Shown one piece after another: positions 54,381 through 64,000 of a stretch of 64,000 bases of DNA. This DNA comes from Ceratopteris richardii (lineage: Eukaryota; Streptophyta; Polypodiopsida; Polypodiales; Pteridaceae). The notes beneath the pieces were generated by a model. That model worked only from the letters and a program-made list of their open reading frames with translations. It was not told the DNA's origin and made no database searches. Numbering within the stretch: position 1 is the stretch's first letter; every line of letters begins with the position of its first letter. Where the stretch lies: assembly GCA_020310875.1 (NCBI GenBank), contig CM035441.1, forward strand, positions 91,764,495 to 91,828,494, read 5' to 3'. The translations under genes and the position numbers were made by a program.

Positions 54381-54392
54381 TGGTATCAGAGC
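54381..54392 (+). other. Primer-binding site of the LARD-like element
   Basis: TGGTATCAGAGC one base after the left LTR. Same tRNA primer as the Copia family it sits in, which hints at, but does not prove, a Copia helper. Confidence 0.92.
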
Positions 54393-57300
54393 TGAAGGTC
54401 GCCCACGCGATCGTGCTACGTGGGAATTGAACCCGCGTCACCTGGAAGAGAGGATAGTCATCTATACAAGAGGCCATTCCTCCATGGCGATCTCATAGAC
54501 TTCTGCGAACCTATAGATAATACTGTAGAAGGCCGTCCGTGAGCAGATGTACAAAAGGAGATCGACAGCTTCATCATCGCGGATGCCATTGGTATTCGAT
54601 CTCATAACGCTTTGCTATGGAGCTTCTCCTCGTAACCAGTGGTAACCAGATAAAGAGGAGTACTTGAGCAAGGAGTGAACATGCATAAAGGATGAGCTTC
54701 CCTTGCCGTTTTGCTTCATCGGATGCCCACACATGGATGTGAGAAGGATGAGAAGATCATCAAAGCAACAAGGAGCAATCAAAAGTGATACCTCCCTCTA
54801 CGTGAATTAGCAAGGAGTTATAAGCTCACTCTGCAGGTTTGAATGCTTTGAAATTTCTGTAAGAATTTCCATTTTTGAGAATGATAACGAAGCATTAGGG
54901 GGCCAAGATTTTGGAGGGAAATCACTTGTACGGACAGTATGAGATATGTACTCTCACCTATAGTCAAGGATTCCCTCAAAATACACCAAAGGTTAAGTTT
55001 TTGGCACCTCCAAAGTAGCCTATTTCTATGATTTTTATACAAGTTTCAGGAGCTATTTTGGATAAATAGCCATTTCGGGAAGGGGAAAAGAGAAGGTATT
55101 TTTCATAAATTTATGGAAAAAACCATGCACACTTATAGTCTAGTGTATTGACTTCCATATACAATCAAGAAATCCAAAAGATACCTCAGTTTGATGGGAG
55201 TTTGAAGCTCCACAAAACCCCCTTCCATCACAGTTTGATAAAAAATTTTAGCACCTAAATCAAAGAAATTCTCATTTTGGAAGAGGAAAAAAGAGGTGCA
55301 ATAGATATGGATGGATGGGAACAAGTATATATACTGAGATTATGTTGTATGGACTTCTTACGGGAATCATTAGATTCATCAAAATGATAAGTTACGGAGG
55401 AATTTTACTTCCTCAAAAACCCCCTTCCGGCACTTTTTGGAAAAAAATCAAATGTTAAATTTAGTCCAACTCCACTTCCGGGAGTAGGAATAAAGACCAT
55501 TTAAGAGGCTTCCCATGGATTATTGTATATAATCCAAGATAAATCCACATTTAGAGTGGATTAGAAGCTTGCTAAGAGCTCCCATTTAAGTTTTTACATG
55601 AAAGTAAAAATCTTGATTTAAGCCCCTTTTGGGGAGCGAATTAGCATGCACGAAGGGAGGATTTGGAAAGGTGAAACTAGGCCTAGGCATCTTCATATAC
55701 CACTCTCTGAGATTATGGAGAGAATTTTAGGATTTGCATGATGGAAGAATGCTTTTGGGCACCCCAAAAATCACATTTTTACACTTTTTCAAGCCCCTCC
55801 AACAATCCACTAGTTTGGCATGTCCCACTTGGAATGGCCATATCTTGGGCTAGGAAACTCCAAATTGGACGTGCTATGGCTCGTTTTGAAGAGCACAAGG
55901 TCTAATTTCAGTTTATGAAAAGAAATTTGGGAAAATAAGTATTTTTGCAGGTATGAACATCTCTGCAAAGTCTGAACAGTTTATGGTGACTACCTTCCGG
56001 GAGCCATATCTTTCAAACCGGGAAGGCGAATTAAGTAATTTCACTTCGATTTCTTTGCACATGCTATATATTTCAGTTTATGAACATTTGCAGGTCCTAA
56101 AGTGGATTTTGAAGATCTAAAGAAGGATTACTAAAGCATTTTTTGACTAAATTTGCATTATTTTGGTAATCACCTGATCATATTTTGTGTTTTGGGGAGT
56201 GCTCCAATGTTTTCGGACACTTCAAAGTTTATGTTAGGACTTGAGGAGGAAGGTGCAGAGGTCTCGAAGCTTGTCGAGAGCAATTGGATGCATGCAATTC
56301 CAAAATCAGATTACTCAGGGATGTATATTTTATGCTTTAGGCATTTTATTTTATGTCATGGCATGTTCTGTATGTACATGCATAGATTGGATTGCATACA
56401 TCAATTGTTGATCATTATTTAAATTCTAAAAGTATGGATCAATGAGAGAGAAGCACACTTTGGATTGTTTGCAGGAAATACGATTGCAGAAACTATATGG
56501 TTAGGCAACACAGAGAATGGTTGCCAACATTTGTTTTTATGTTTTTGCAGGTCATGGAATCCATATATGAGTTTATGGCATGCATGTCATGGGCCTGTCA
56601 AGCCCTATGTCGTTGGGTGGCCTTTGTGCCACTGAGCTTATGGTAAAATTTTTTGGGGTTCCATCTCCTGGGGAAATGCTGTCGAAATTTTTCCCATCGT
56701 ATGGCGTTACATACGCACTTACCTTTAGGTAAGAATGTTATGGCATGGTAACATGCCCTTTCTGCAAACTTCAATAAGGTGTATGCATGCTTCTAAGCAT
56801 GCATTTGATGGACTTAGGACCATCATAGTATTATATAAGGCAACTTCATTAGGAATAGGATCCCTACACATAATCCTTATGAATTTAGACCATAGGATTG
56901 CTAAAAGGAAGGACATGTACCTTCACCATTAGGAATGTGCACAAGCAATCCTATAGGTTATGAGAAGTTGCATACAGGCACGGGAGATACATTTATGATA
57001 ATCTCCAACTCAGTGAAGATTTAGTTATCTTCACAAGAGTCTCACATGATGATTAGGAGACTATGGGGTATTATTAGGAATACCCAAAAACTCAGTAATT
57101 TCACTGATACACCTCACTTGACAAGTAGTGAAGCATTTCTGCTACACTACTAAGGAAACCAAATAGATGGGATCACAAAGATGGGTTTCATGAGACAGCA
57201 TCGACGGGTGCTATGTGATTCGAGTGATGGTTGGGAAGGCCATAGGTATGGCATTAGCTCTATGGTATAGAGCATAGATCCCTTAGTCAGCAATAGTTGG

Positions 57301-59599
57301 GGTACCCAATACACATATATGTATATCGGGATCTACAGAGAGGTACCTAGGCTTAGTCTGGGTACCTAGGAACAAGTTGGTTTGGAATAAGAAAAGGATA
57401 TCCATTATCATATGATGATTAGAACCAAACTAACTAGTTCGAGGACATGGGACTCATTGGAGTCCACTGATATGATTTTAGGATATGGGATTCATTGGAG
57501 TCCACCTATATATTCCATTACATATGTATGGAATATATATTCGGTTTAGTGTAGGTATGACAACATGAATTGGAAGAAGGTTCCATTGGTATGGGACAGT
57601 GGAAACGACTTCCCTTTGAGCACTCTTCTTCTATGGCCAAGAAGAAAAGGACTCATCATTCATGGCGTCATGTCTCACTAGATCAGAGGAGAGCTCTTAG
57701 TAAACATCTCCTACTAGGATTGGGAGTTATCCTTCATAGTATAGGGAAGATTTATTCTTCCACTAGAGAATGTGATAGGTGATTTTATCACCATTGGTAT
57801 CACATACTCATGTTATGTTTTCAGGAAGGATAATTCCATTGGTTGATGGGATCGTATAAATCCATGAATAGAGAATGGTTGGTAGAGATAGTTTTTTACT
57901 ATAGATACACATGTGTTTACGGTATCATGTCACATCCTTGCTGACCATTTTAGTAAAGGGCTTTAACCCTTATTAGGGATTTATTTTCTCCACTCTTCAC
58001 TATATATGCCTTCATTAATCAAGGGAGATTTCTTCTCCATTTGTATAGGAATATGTGTAATGAGGGATTATACCTTAGTTATGGAAGAGATGACTAAATA
58101 AATTCATGAGTTTCTCTTTCAAGGAAAGGAGAAAGTGGGAATTAGCTCAGAGATCGAGGAGAGATCTCACTTTAGTTCAATGGTCTCACTTTAGCTCCTA
58201 CTCTTTGAGAGAGAAAGAAAGAAAGGAAAACCTGATTTCTTCATAGCAGAATAGACTATGTTTTCCTTTAGAGAGAAGAGGTGTTTAGAAAACATCTCTT
58301 AGTTTATATTTCATAAGGAATTTGTTTGCTCTACTTGTCAATATAATTTCCTTCATATGGGAGTATGATTCTCCACTATTTTGGAAGGGAAAACAGGGAG
58401 AACTTATGTGCATGTTCTCAGTCATGGATGAGTAGAGCTAACGGATTCAAAAGAATCTCTTTCAAAGGGAAAGGGAAAGTGGAATAGATTCCACTACCAG
58501 AGCTCTTTTTCTTAGAGGAGATTACAGAGAGAGATAGAGAGAGAGTTTCACTTTCTCATTTCGGTTGTCTAGATAGAAGTGGCACTCTTCTATTAAAGGC
58601 AAGAGGGATATCAGTTAATCATGATGGTTAGATGAGTCTCACTTGTAAACTCTAGAGAGAAGAAGTTATGCTACTTTCAGTGATGGTCCTTGACTAGATG
58701 AGATAATCTAGTTATTGACATTAGTTACGCTGGGAGTAGATTGATGACACCTCTCTGTAGAGTTTCTAGGAGATAGAGATATATCTAACCTATTAGGGTA
58801 CCGAACTCTTAGTTGGTCTTACATCATGAGTATGATGAGTAAACATCAATTAGGAGGATGGGTACTTAGGGATTATCTGAATCTCAAAGGGAATGCTTTC
58901 TGCATTCATATGGCAAACTACAGGGAAGAGAAATATTAGAGTTTGCACTAGTGCTAATAAATTCTCTTCCAATAGAACTTAGTCCAATGGTAAAGGATGA
59001 CAAACCACAGATTTCTTGGTTGGTCGAATGTAGAGATTTCATTTTACTACCAAGAAATTCTTATGTATGAGCTAGATGATGGACTTGCACAGTTCACAAG
59101 GTAGTTTAGACAAAACTACTACTTGTGATTACACTTAAGGTTAGCAAGACCTAAAGTGGTATGAGGGAAATCTATCATGTACTCCTAGATGGGTTTGAAG
59201 TCACTTTTTATGGGGCTCTGTTCTATACTTTAGAGGATTCTATGGTTTATTATCTCCATTATAGTATGGTCAAACTTACAAGTTTGGCACTTTACACTTT
59301 CTTTTCATATTATTACTCCATAGAGGATACATCATATGGACTTAGGTCATTTGGATGATGTAGTATGTCATGGGAGTGGTAGTATGGAAGTGGAGAGTAT
59401 ATGGGAGATAGTAGGCACCACTCAGATGGTTTCCCACCTTTGAGATGATCTCATATGAGACTTCTTAAGGGGAAGGATACGGGGAAACAACACACAGAGA
59501 TGACCATGTACATAGAATACATGGGGTTCAGGGGAGTCCGAGCAGTTTCTTCTACTATTACGGACATTGCATTTACATTTTCGAGGAGGAAAATATTTT
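54393..59599 (+). other. Non-coding interior of the LARD-like element
   Basis: About 5.2 kb with no recognisable protein domain. It appears to be built partly of diverged internal repeats: similar passages around 55,130-55,260 and 55,340-55,460 (both contain aacccccttcc), and around 58,100-58,140 and 58,445-58,485 (tctctttcaa..gaaag..gaaagtggga). Short open frames such as 56,153-56,422 and 57,570-57,782 have no known motif. Confidence 0.7.
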
Positions 59600-59613
59600 T
59601 AAGGGGAAGGAAA

Positions 59614-59835
59614 TGTCACATGATACTTCTATTTGGTGGGAATCTCCTTTGAGTAGGATGCCACATGGCATGACATAGAAACACACCATATAGTAGTAGT
59701 AGAGTATGAGGAGTCTCATATATGAGACTTTGAGAAGAGTACGAGATGCTCGGCGGTTGGGAGGCAAGATCGAAAAGCAATTCTCTGTGTGTGAGTGGCG
59801 TAGCAAAGCGGACGAAGCAAAAGGATTTTGTTATA
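59614..59835 (+). repeat. Right (3') LTR of the LARD-like element
   Basis: 222 bp with two differences from the left LTR. The palindrome at 59,712-59,729 is unchanged. Confidence 0.95.
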
Positions 59836-59951
59836 CCCATTAGGGCAATAGGCGTATATACAAGCCGGGGAAAAAAACCTCCTAAAGAGGGAAAAAAGTG
59901 CCCCGGTGGTCCTAGAGTGTTCACACACATCACTACCTAAATATATCAATA
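59836..59951 (-). repeat. Copia-2 right LTR (5' LTR), second part
   Basis: It begins with the duplicated CCCAT (59,836-59,840) and continues the LTR to its end at 59,951, followed by the GAATC target-site duplication. The two parts minus the duplicated 5 bp total 230 bp, equal to the left LTR. Confidence 0.95.
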
Positions 59952-61250
59952 GAATCTATGCCATGTTAATCTCACTATCTCTTGGCGAGTCTACTTGAAA
60001 CTATGAATCAAGGAAGAGATATTATGCTGCATTCCACCCTTAGAGAAATCAATGCTGAAGGCTTCCATCAATTGTGTAATGTTTCTGTAGTGACCTTGTT
60101 GCAAGGGTTGAAACCATGCTAAATATGTACCCTTCAAGGTAAGCCCAAAATCCTCTTGTTGAGTGAACAAATACTGTACTTCTTCTGCTCTCAACACTTG
60201 AGAGGATCTCCTATGCCATCAAAGTAATTCTTCATGGTTTAACTACTTGAGAGGGTCTCAATGTTCTTGAAGCTTCTCTGTCCAAGTAGAGGGAAATTGT
60301 TATCTTCTCTATGTGACCTATGTCTTCTAGTCCTCTTTCTTTCTAGCCTACTTGAACCTTGTTCAGACCTACCTTTCGCTAGGTATGAAGCTCACTTCTA
60401 GGGCATCTATTGTTTCTCTCTCTAAACTCTTAAGGAGTTTTCTTGTCCTATACTAGCTAATGTTTTGTGTAGGGGCAAAACATTTTAGCCTTGTCAAAAA
60501 TGAGCTTGCTTACTATAGTCTGAGACTAAGTACATTTGATCCAAATCATGAATCATGTAGGTGGGCTTTCCTAGAGCATATGGGTCTTTGAACTCATACA
60601 CTAGCTACTCTTGCTTGGCATGTGGTCTATTCCGATTTGAATTTCTAGAAATCCTCTTTAGTAGCCATGTCAGAATAAAGCTTTATGGTGGCCTTATCTT
60701 GAGGTATCTTACTTTTAGCTATGATTCTGGTCAGTATGGACTTTTTTCCTAGGGATGGATCGAATCTCCTCTTGATCATCCTCTTCAAAATCTTGAACTT
60801 TTGAATCGGGGAGAAAATTCCCAAAGTGATTGGTTCTATCAAGGTGACTAGTAACCACGTACATAGTTCCCTGCTTGTCTATATATGAACCATTCACAAA
60901 TTTAACTACTATACAATCTAAGCCATAGGGGTGCTTTGGGTTTCTCAATTGTACTATAGATCTTCTGAAACCATCCTCATACATGCAAACACCTAATCGG
61001 TTGGTTCAGATGCATTCTACATGTTTCTTATAGGGCCCTTTTGGCACCTCTAGATAGGCTTCCCTATTGCTAGGAGTGGATCTCTCAATGCTATAGGAAT
61101 TATCTGACTCACTCGTTTCTTGGCTTCCACTCAATGGTTGGGTACCTAAATCCTTGAACGAAGACTTGGTTGTGTGCTTGACACTAGCTTCAGATGATCA
61201 TAGGCTTTATCAATCCACTTTGCTTACGTATTCGCCTAATCTAAGGTCCA
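59952..61250 (-). mobile_element. Gypsy-C gag region, right of Copia-2
   Basis: The minus strand carries a gag-like N-terminal segment (about 60,715-60,984) and a capsid-like segment (about 59,990-60,200, TYLAWFQPLQQGHYRNITQL), resembling the gag of the Gypsy family elsewhere in the window. This is the fragment into which Copia-2 jumped. The right border is approximate. Broken. Confidence 0.6.
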
Positions 61251-61757
61251 TGTATTATCACAAGTTCCTTTCTCTCCCTTTCCTTTAATATTCACTTTTT
61301 AATGGTTGTCCACTTATTAATCACTTGTTGATTTATTTCACTTTGTCAGTTCTTGTCTCAATACGTCATTATCAAGAATACTCAATTTGGTCAACTTGAT
61401 CATGATCTGTTAGATTAAGTTCTTCTACTTTTATATTTTTTGTGATTGTAATTGCTTAACACTCTTGAACTTAATCCCTTAGAATATCTTGGAATTGATG
61501 ATTCTTATAATCCCTCTAAGCCCTAGTTCTAGCATAGTGCATCTTAGCCTAAGCTAGAATTGACAAAGGGGGTTTGCAATTCTCCAATTTCAAGTCGTGT
61601 TTGTAGCTCTTTCTCATACATGAGGTTCTTACAAGCCTTCAATTAGCTATTTAGAACCCTTGTGAGAGTCTTGAACACATGCAATCTAGCTTGATAGCTC
61701 TTGAAATTCACCAAAAGACCATTAAAAAATATCCATTTTTTTTATTGATTAGGCAGT
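61251..61757. other. Unassigned stretch
   Basis: No open frames of note and no motif recognised. It may be leader sequence upstream of the Gypsy-C gag. Confidence 0.4.
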
Positions 61758-62146
61758 TTATCATGATAGATGGGGTGTTTATTGGATAGAGAGCGTCTAT
61801 CATGGGGTCATGTCATGACAAGGGGTGGTCTATCATGATAAACAATTTTGTCATGATTGATGGGCATCTATCATAAATTTGGTCTATCATAGGGTTGGTC
61901 TATCATAGGGTTGGTCTATCACAATGGACGGGGGGATGTATCTCGATAGAGTGGCCTTCTCACAATAGACAGGGCCTATCATGACAAAGGGCATGGATCG
62001 TGGACTTTGGTCTCTCACAATAAACAGGTGTCTGTCACGACAAAGGGTCGGTCTGTTGCAACAAGGAGTAGGTATATCACAACAAAGGGTCGGTTTGTCG
62101 CGACAAAGGGTCAGTCTCTCACGACCCCATCACAATGTCTATCACG
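61758..62146. repeat. Degenerate minisatellite built on a GTCTATCATGATAGA-like core
   Basis: More than a dozen diverged copies of a core that reads tctatcatgata, tctatcacaatgg, gtcacgacaaagggtcggt and similar. A 16 bp unit ggtctatcatagggtt occurs twice in a row at 61,881-61,912. Many cores are nearly self-complementary. Confidence 0.75.
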
Positions 62147-63012
62147 TATCATGAATTTGTTGTGTCACAAAAGAGCGAAAAACTCAAATTTTCTATGATG
62201 CATCTAATGTCATGGACATGGTGTTGGGAAGGCCCTACATCGTGCTATAGATGTATTTGCAAAAATCCAAATTTTTCTGGTCATTTGTGGCATGCCAAAT
62301 CGTTTGATGCAGATCTCAAAAGATTTATGTTGTACTTGTGAAAATCTCAAGCTGATGATGGAGTTTACCAACGAAAAATCACCAAAAAAAATCACATGCA
62401 AATTTTCCCTCTCACTCTCTTGTGAACGCAAATTAGGGAAATGAGGGGAAAGAGGTAGTAGATACAGGAAAAACTAAAAATTTTTGTTGAAGATGATGAT
62501 GCATAGCTATAGTGATGGAAGGTGTTGAAGATGAAGACGATGATACAAATGAATGAAAACAGTGAAAAAAAATCACAAAAACAACAAATCTTACCTTCCA
62601 ATATCAATACTTCAACACCGTTACCATCACATGCTTTTCCTTACGCTTGCTTCTCAAAAATGATGCTAAATTTGTTGTCGGTTTAGACTAGAATGAGCAC
62701 CATGTCAAGAAGCATTACCTCTTTAGTTGTCAATCCTTAGAAATTTGAGGATGATATGATGATCATGAACAAGTGATGTGCACATAGCTAATGGTGAGAA
62801 GCACTAGGACTACACACATACACACACAAGGTAGAGATCAAAAGAATATCAATGGAGGAAAAATACTTCTATTCAAGGGCTCACAATACAAGCTTTATCT
62901 TACAACTCTGTGAAACACTAAGAATCCCCCTTAAAAAATGAGCTCTCTAGCTCATTTTATAGTTTTCTAATAGCTTTGACCCCAGTTTTAGACCTACTGT
63001 CTGACATAGTTA
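62147..63012. other. Unassigned AT-rich stretch
   Basis: No recognisable coding sequence. Around 62,820-62,970 the sequence (TATA-like AAACTATAAAATGAGC on the minus strand) could be part of an LTR, but no partner was found. Confidence 0.4.
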
Positions 63013-63331
63013 AAAAGAAGAATAAGCTTGGAGCACAACACAACACTTAATGCATTACCAAGTGAATATAATGAGTAGCTCATGAGGTTTATAGGTGTAT
63101 ATGCAAGCCATGTGAAAAAAACCTCCTAAAGAGGGAAAAAAGTACCTCCGTGGTCTTAAGTGTGTTCACATATATCACTATTGAAATATATCAACAAATC
63201 CCCCTTGAGAGTGATGTGGTGAACAAGGAGTTGGCACTCATGTATAAGGAAGTGCAAAGTTATATGGAAAGAGATCAATTCACAAAAGGAAGTAAGCCCA
63301 AAGCATTTCCAAAAGCTTCAAACTTCTCCCT
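63013..63331 (-). mobile_element. Copia family relic: 3' LTR end plus adjacent internal sequence
   Basis: It matches the left-end structure of Copia-2: most of an LTR (63,013-63,196, ending ATATATCAACA), then the polypurine tract (aatccccct on the plus strand) and about 130 bp of internal sequence including gtggtgaacaaggagttggc. The rest of the element is missing. It is diverged, with an older look than Copia-1. Confidence 0.85.
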
Positions 63332-64000
63332 GTTGGGAAAGATGGATGGACACTCTAAGAGATTGAGTAGGTACTGCCAAATCTTGCTTTGTACCAGCCC
63401 TTTGATGCTTTAGAGTTCATAAGTGGACCTTCTTAGCTTTCCAATGAAACCATAAAATGGTATATGTACTTTGGAAATAATGTATGTAAAATTGAATCAA
63501 AACAGATAACTTTGGAATTGAAGATCTCAAAAAAACCTTCTATTTTTGTCTTGACACCTGCTAGATCTTTTGCTCAGTATGACTAGCACAGTAGGAATTG
63601 GAAAAATTCCTTTTAGGAGTATTTAATTAGCTTAGCAAGCTAGCTATTCCAAGTGGAATGATGTAAAAAGATTAACTATACTAAGAGAAATCAATTTAGC
63701 AAGTAAACCTTTACCCCGATTTTTTAGGAATGTTGCAGTCAATGACGAGTGATCACCTGGACGAGCTTTTCTCTAAAATGGATGAATAGAATCTCTTCAA
63801 ATTTTGACAGCACGTAGAAAACTTTGAGTTGGTTCCAACAAGCTTTAGATCTTTGAATTTGGTGAAGAAATGACTGAAATATGTACTCCACAAGTTGACA
63901 GACTTTCAAGTAGTATGACAAAGAACTCAGAAATGAACAATGTGAATATATGTATTAATGAACACTTGTATACAAATCCATTGGCATGAAGATCATTGGC
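63332..64000. other. Unassigned stretch to the window end
   Basis: No motif or long open frame recognised on either strand. Confidence 0.4.

Larger units (their letters stand above)
54158..59835 (+). mobile_element. LARD-like non-coding LTR retrotransposon, 5,678 bp, looks whole
   Basis: Two 222 bp direct repeats (54,158-54,379 and 59,614-59,835) differ at two positions. One base inside the left repeat lies TGGTATCAGAGC (54,381-54,392), an initiator-Met PBS, and just before the right repeat lies a purine run (aaggggaaggaaa, about 59,600-59,613). The element is flanked by the target-site duplication CCCAT (54,153-54,157 and 59,836-59,840). The 5.2 kb interior has only short open frames with no gag, protease, integrase or RT motif. 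These are the hallmarks of a large retrotransposon derivative moved by proteins from another element. Termini are TG...TA rather than TG...CA. Orientation follows from the PBS and PPT. Very young by its LTR similarity. Confidence 0.92.
49170..59951 (-). mobile_element. Copia-2, well-preserved Ty1/Copia element carrying a nested LARD-like element
   Basis: Its ends are defined by 230 bp LTRs and a 5 bp target-site duplication GAATC (49,165-49,169 and 59,952-59,956). Without the nested insertion it is about 5.1 kb. Minus-strand parts are: gag (about 52,890-53,730, with the DAWDTLITLYQAR region), CCHC knuckle CKYCKGNDHIIKNC, protease with DSGATKHIT (about 52,630-52,660), integrase (about 51,690-52,250; LWHARFGHLN, C-x2-C, later VPYTPQQNGVAER), RT (about 50,350-50,900; LDIKTAFLNGDL, VVYVDDVLLTG) and RNase H (about 49,480-49,980). 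The LTRs differ at about six positions (~2.6%). It looks nearly whole with roughly three or four breaks, and is the youngest Copia here. Its right LTR is split by the element at 54,158-59,835. Confidence 0.95.

Noticed and set aside
54393-54450. tRNA-like T-arm (GGGTTCAATTCCC on the minus strand) beside the LARD-like PBS
   Set aside because: Only a T-arm-like hairpin is present. There is no acceptor, D-arm or anticodon arm, so it is not a tRNA gene.
57570-57782. Small open frame in the LARD-like interior as a gag remnant
   Set aside because: It has no zinc knuckle or capsid motif and its length is within chance expectation.
54158-59835. The two 222 bp repeats as an ordinary local duplication or solo LTRs
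   Set aside because: A PBS, a PPT and a shared 5 bp target-site duplication lie exactly where an LTR element requires them.
61758-62146. CRISPR-like array
   Set aside because: The repeats are degenerate with no regular spacers, there are no cas genes, and the context is eukaryotic.

Overview
The window looks like repeat-filled intergenic DNA from a land plant with a large, transposon-rich genome. The evidence is nested Ty1/Copia and Ty3/Gypsy LTR elements, a chromodomain-bearing Gypsy (chromovirus) relic, primer-binding sites complementary to initiator-Met tRNA (TGGTATCAGAGC, usual in plant Copia elements), very long microsatellites and no bacterial-style gene packing. I cannot fix the lineage: fern, gymnosperm, lycophyte or a large angiosperm genome all fit. 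I found no convincing host protein gene, rRNA, tRNA or CRISPR array.

The first 41.2 kb is one ~20-21 kb segment present twice head to tail. Unit 1 is 1-21,056, with its left end cut by the window; unit 2 is 21,057-41,232. The copies differ by roughly 1% substitutions, by microsatellite lengths and by one ~900 bp deletion in unit 2. Reading left to right, each unit holds: a GC-rich LINE on the minus strand; GA/TA/GAA/GATA microsatellites; an old, heavily broken Gypsy region on the minus strand; a 5.06 kb Copia element (229/232 bp LTRs, CTTTC target-site duplication) sitting in the Gypsy integrase region; an uncharacterised AT-rich stretch; a truncated, older relative of the same Copia; the Gypsy protease and gag regions; and the chromodomain end of a chromovirus. 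The repeat may be a real segmental duplication or two haplotypes joined in assembly. Sequence alone cannot decide.

From 41.2 to 49.2 kb there is the rest of a shortened chromovirus (one 652 bp LTR, a gag piece, a chromodomain), then a second broken Gypsy element on the minus strand (gag zinc knuckles, protease, RT/RNase H, integrase), then a plus-strand LTR-like block.

From 49.2 to 61.3 kb there is three-deep nesting. A third Gypsy gag region was split by a well-preserved Copia element (Copia-2, 49,170-59,951, GAATC target-site duplication). The right LTR of Copia-2 was in turn split by a 5,678 bp LARD-like, non-coding LTR element (54,158-59,835, CCCAT target-site duplication). That element has 222 bp LTRs differing at only two positions, a PBS and a PPT, but no gag or pol. 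It is the youngest insertion seen and the best candidate for something not yet described.

From 61.3 kb to the end the sequence is mostly unassigned, with a degenerate minisatellite and one more relic of the same Copia family near 63.0-63.3 kb. Four loci of this Copia family (six copies counting the duplication) at different ages share the window.
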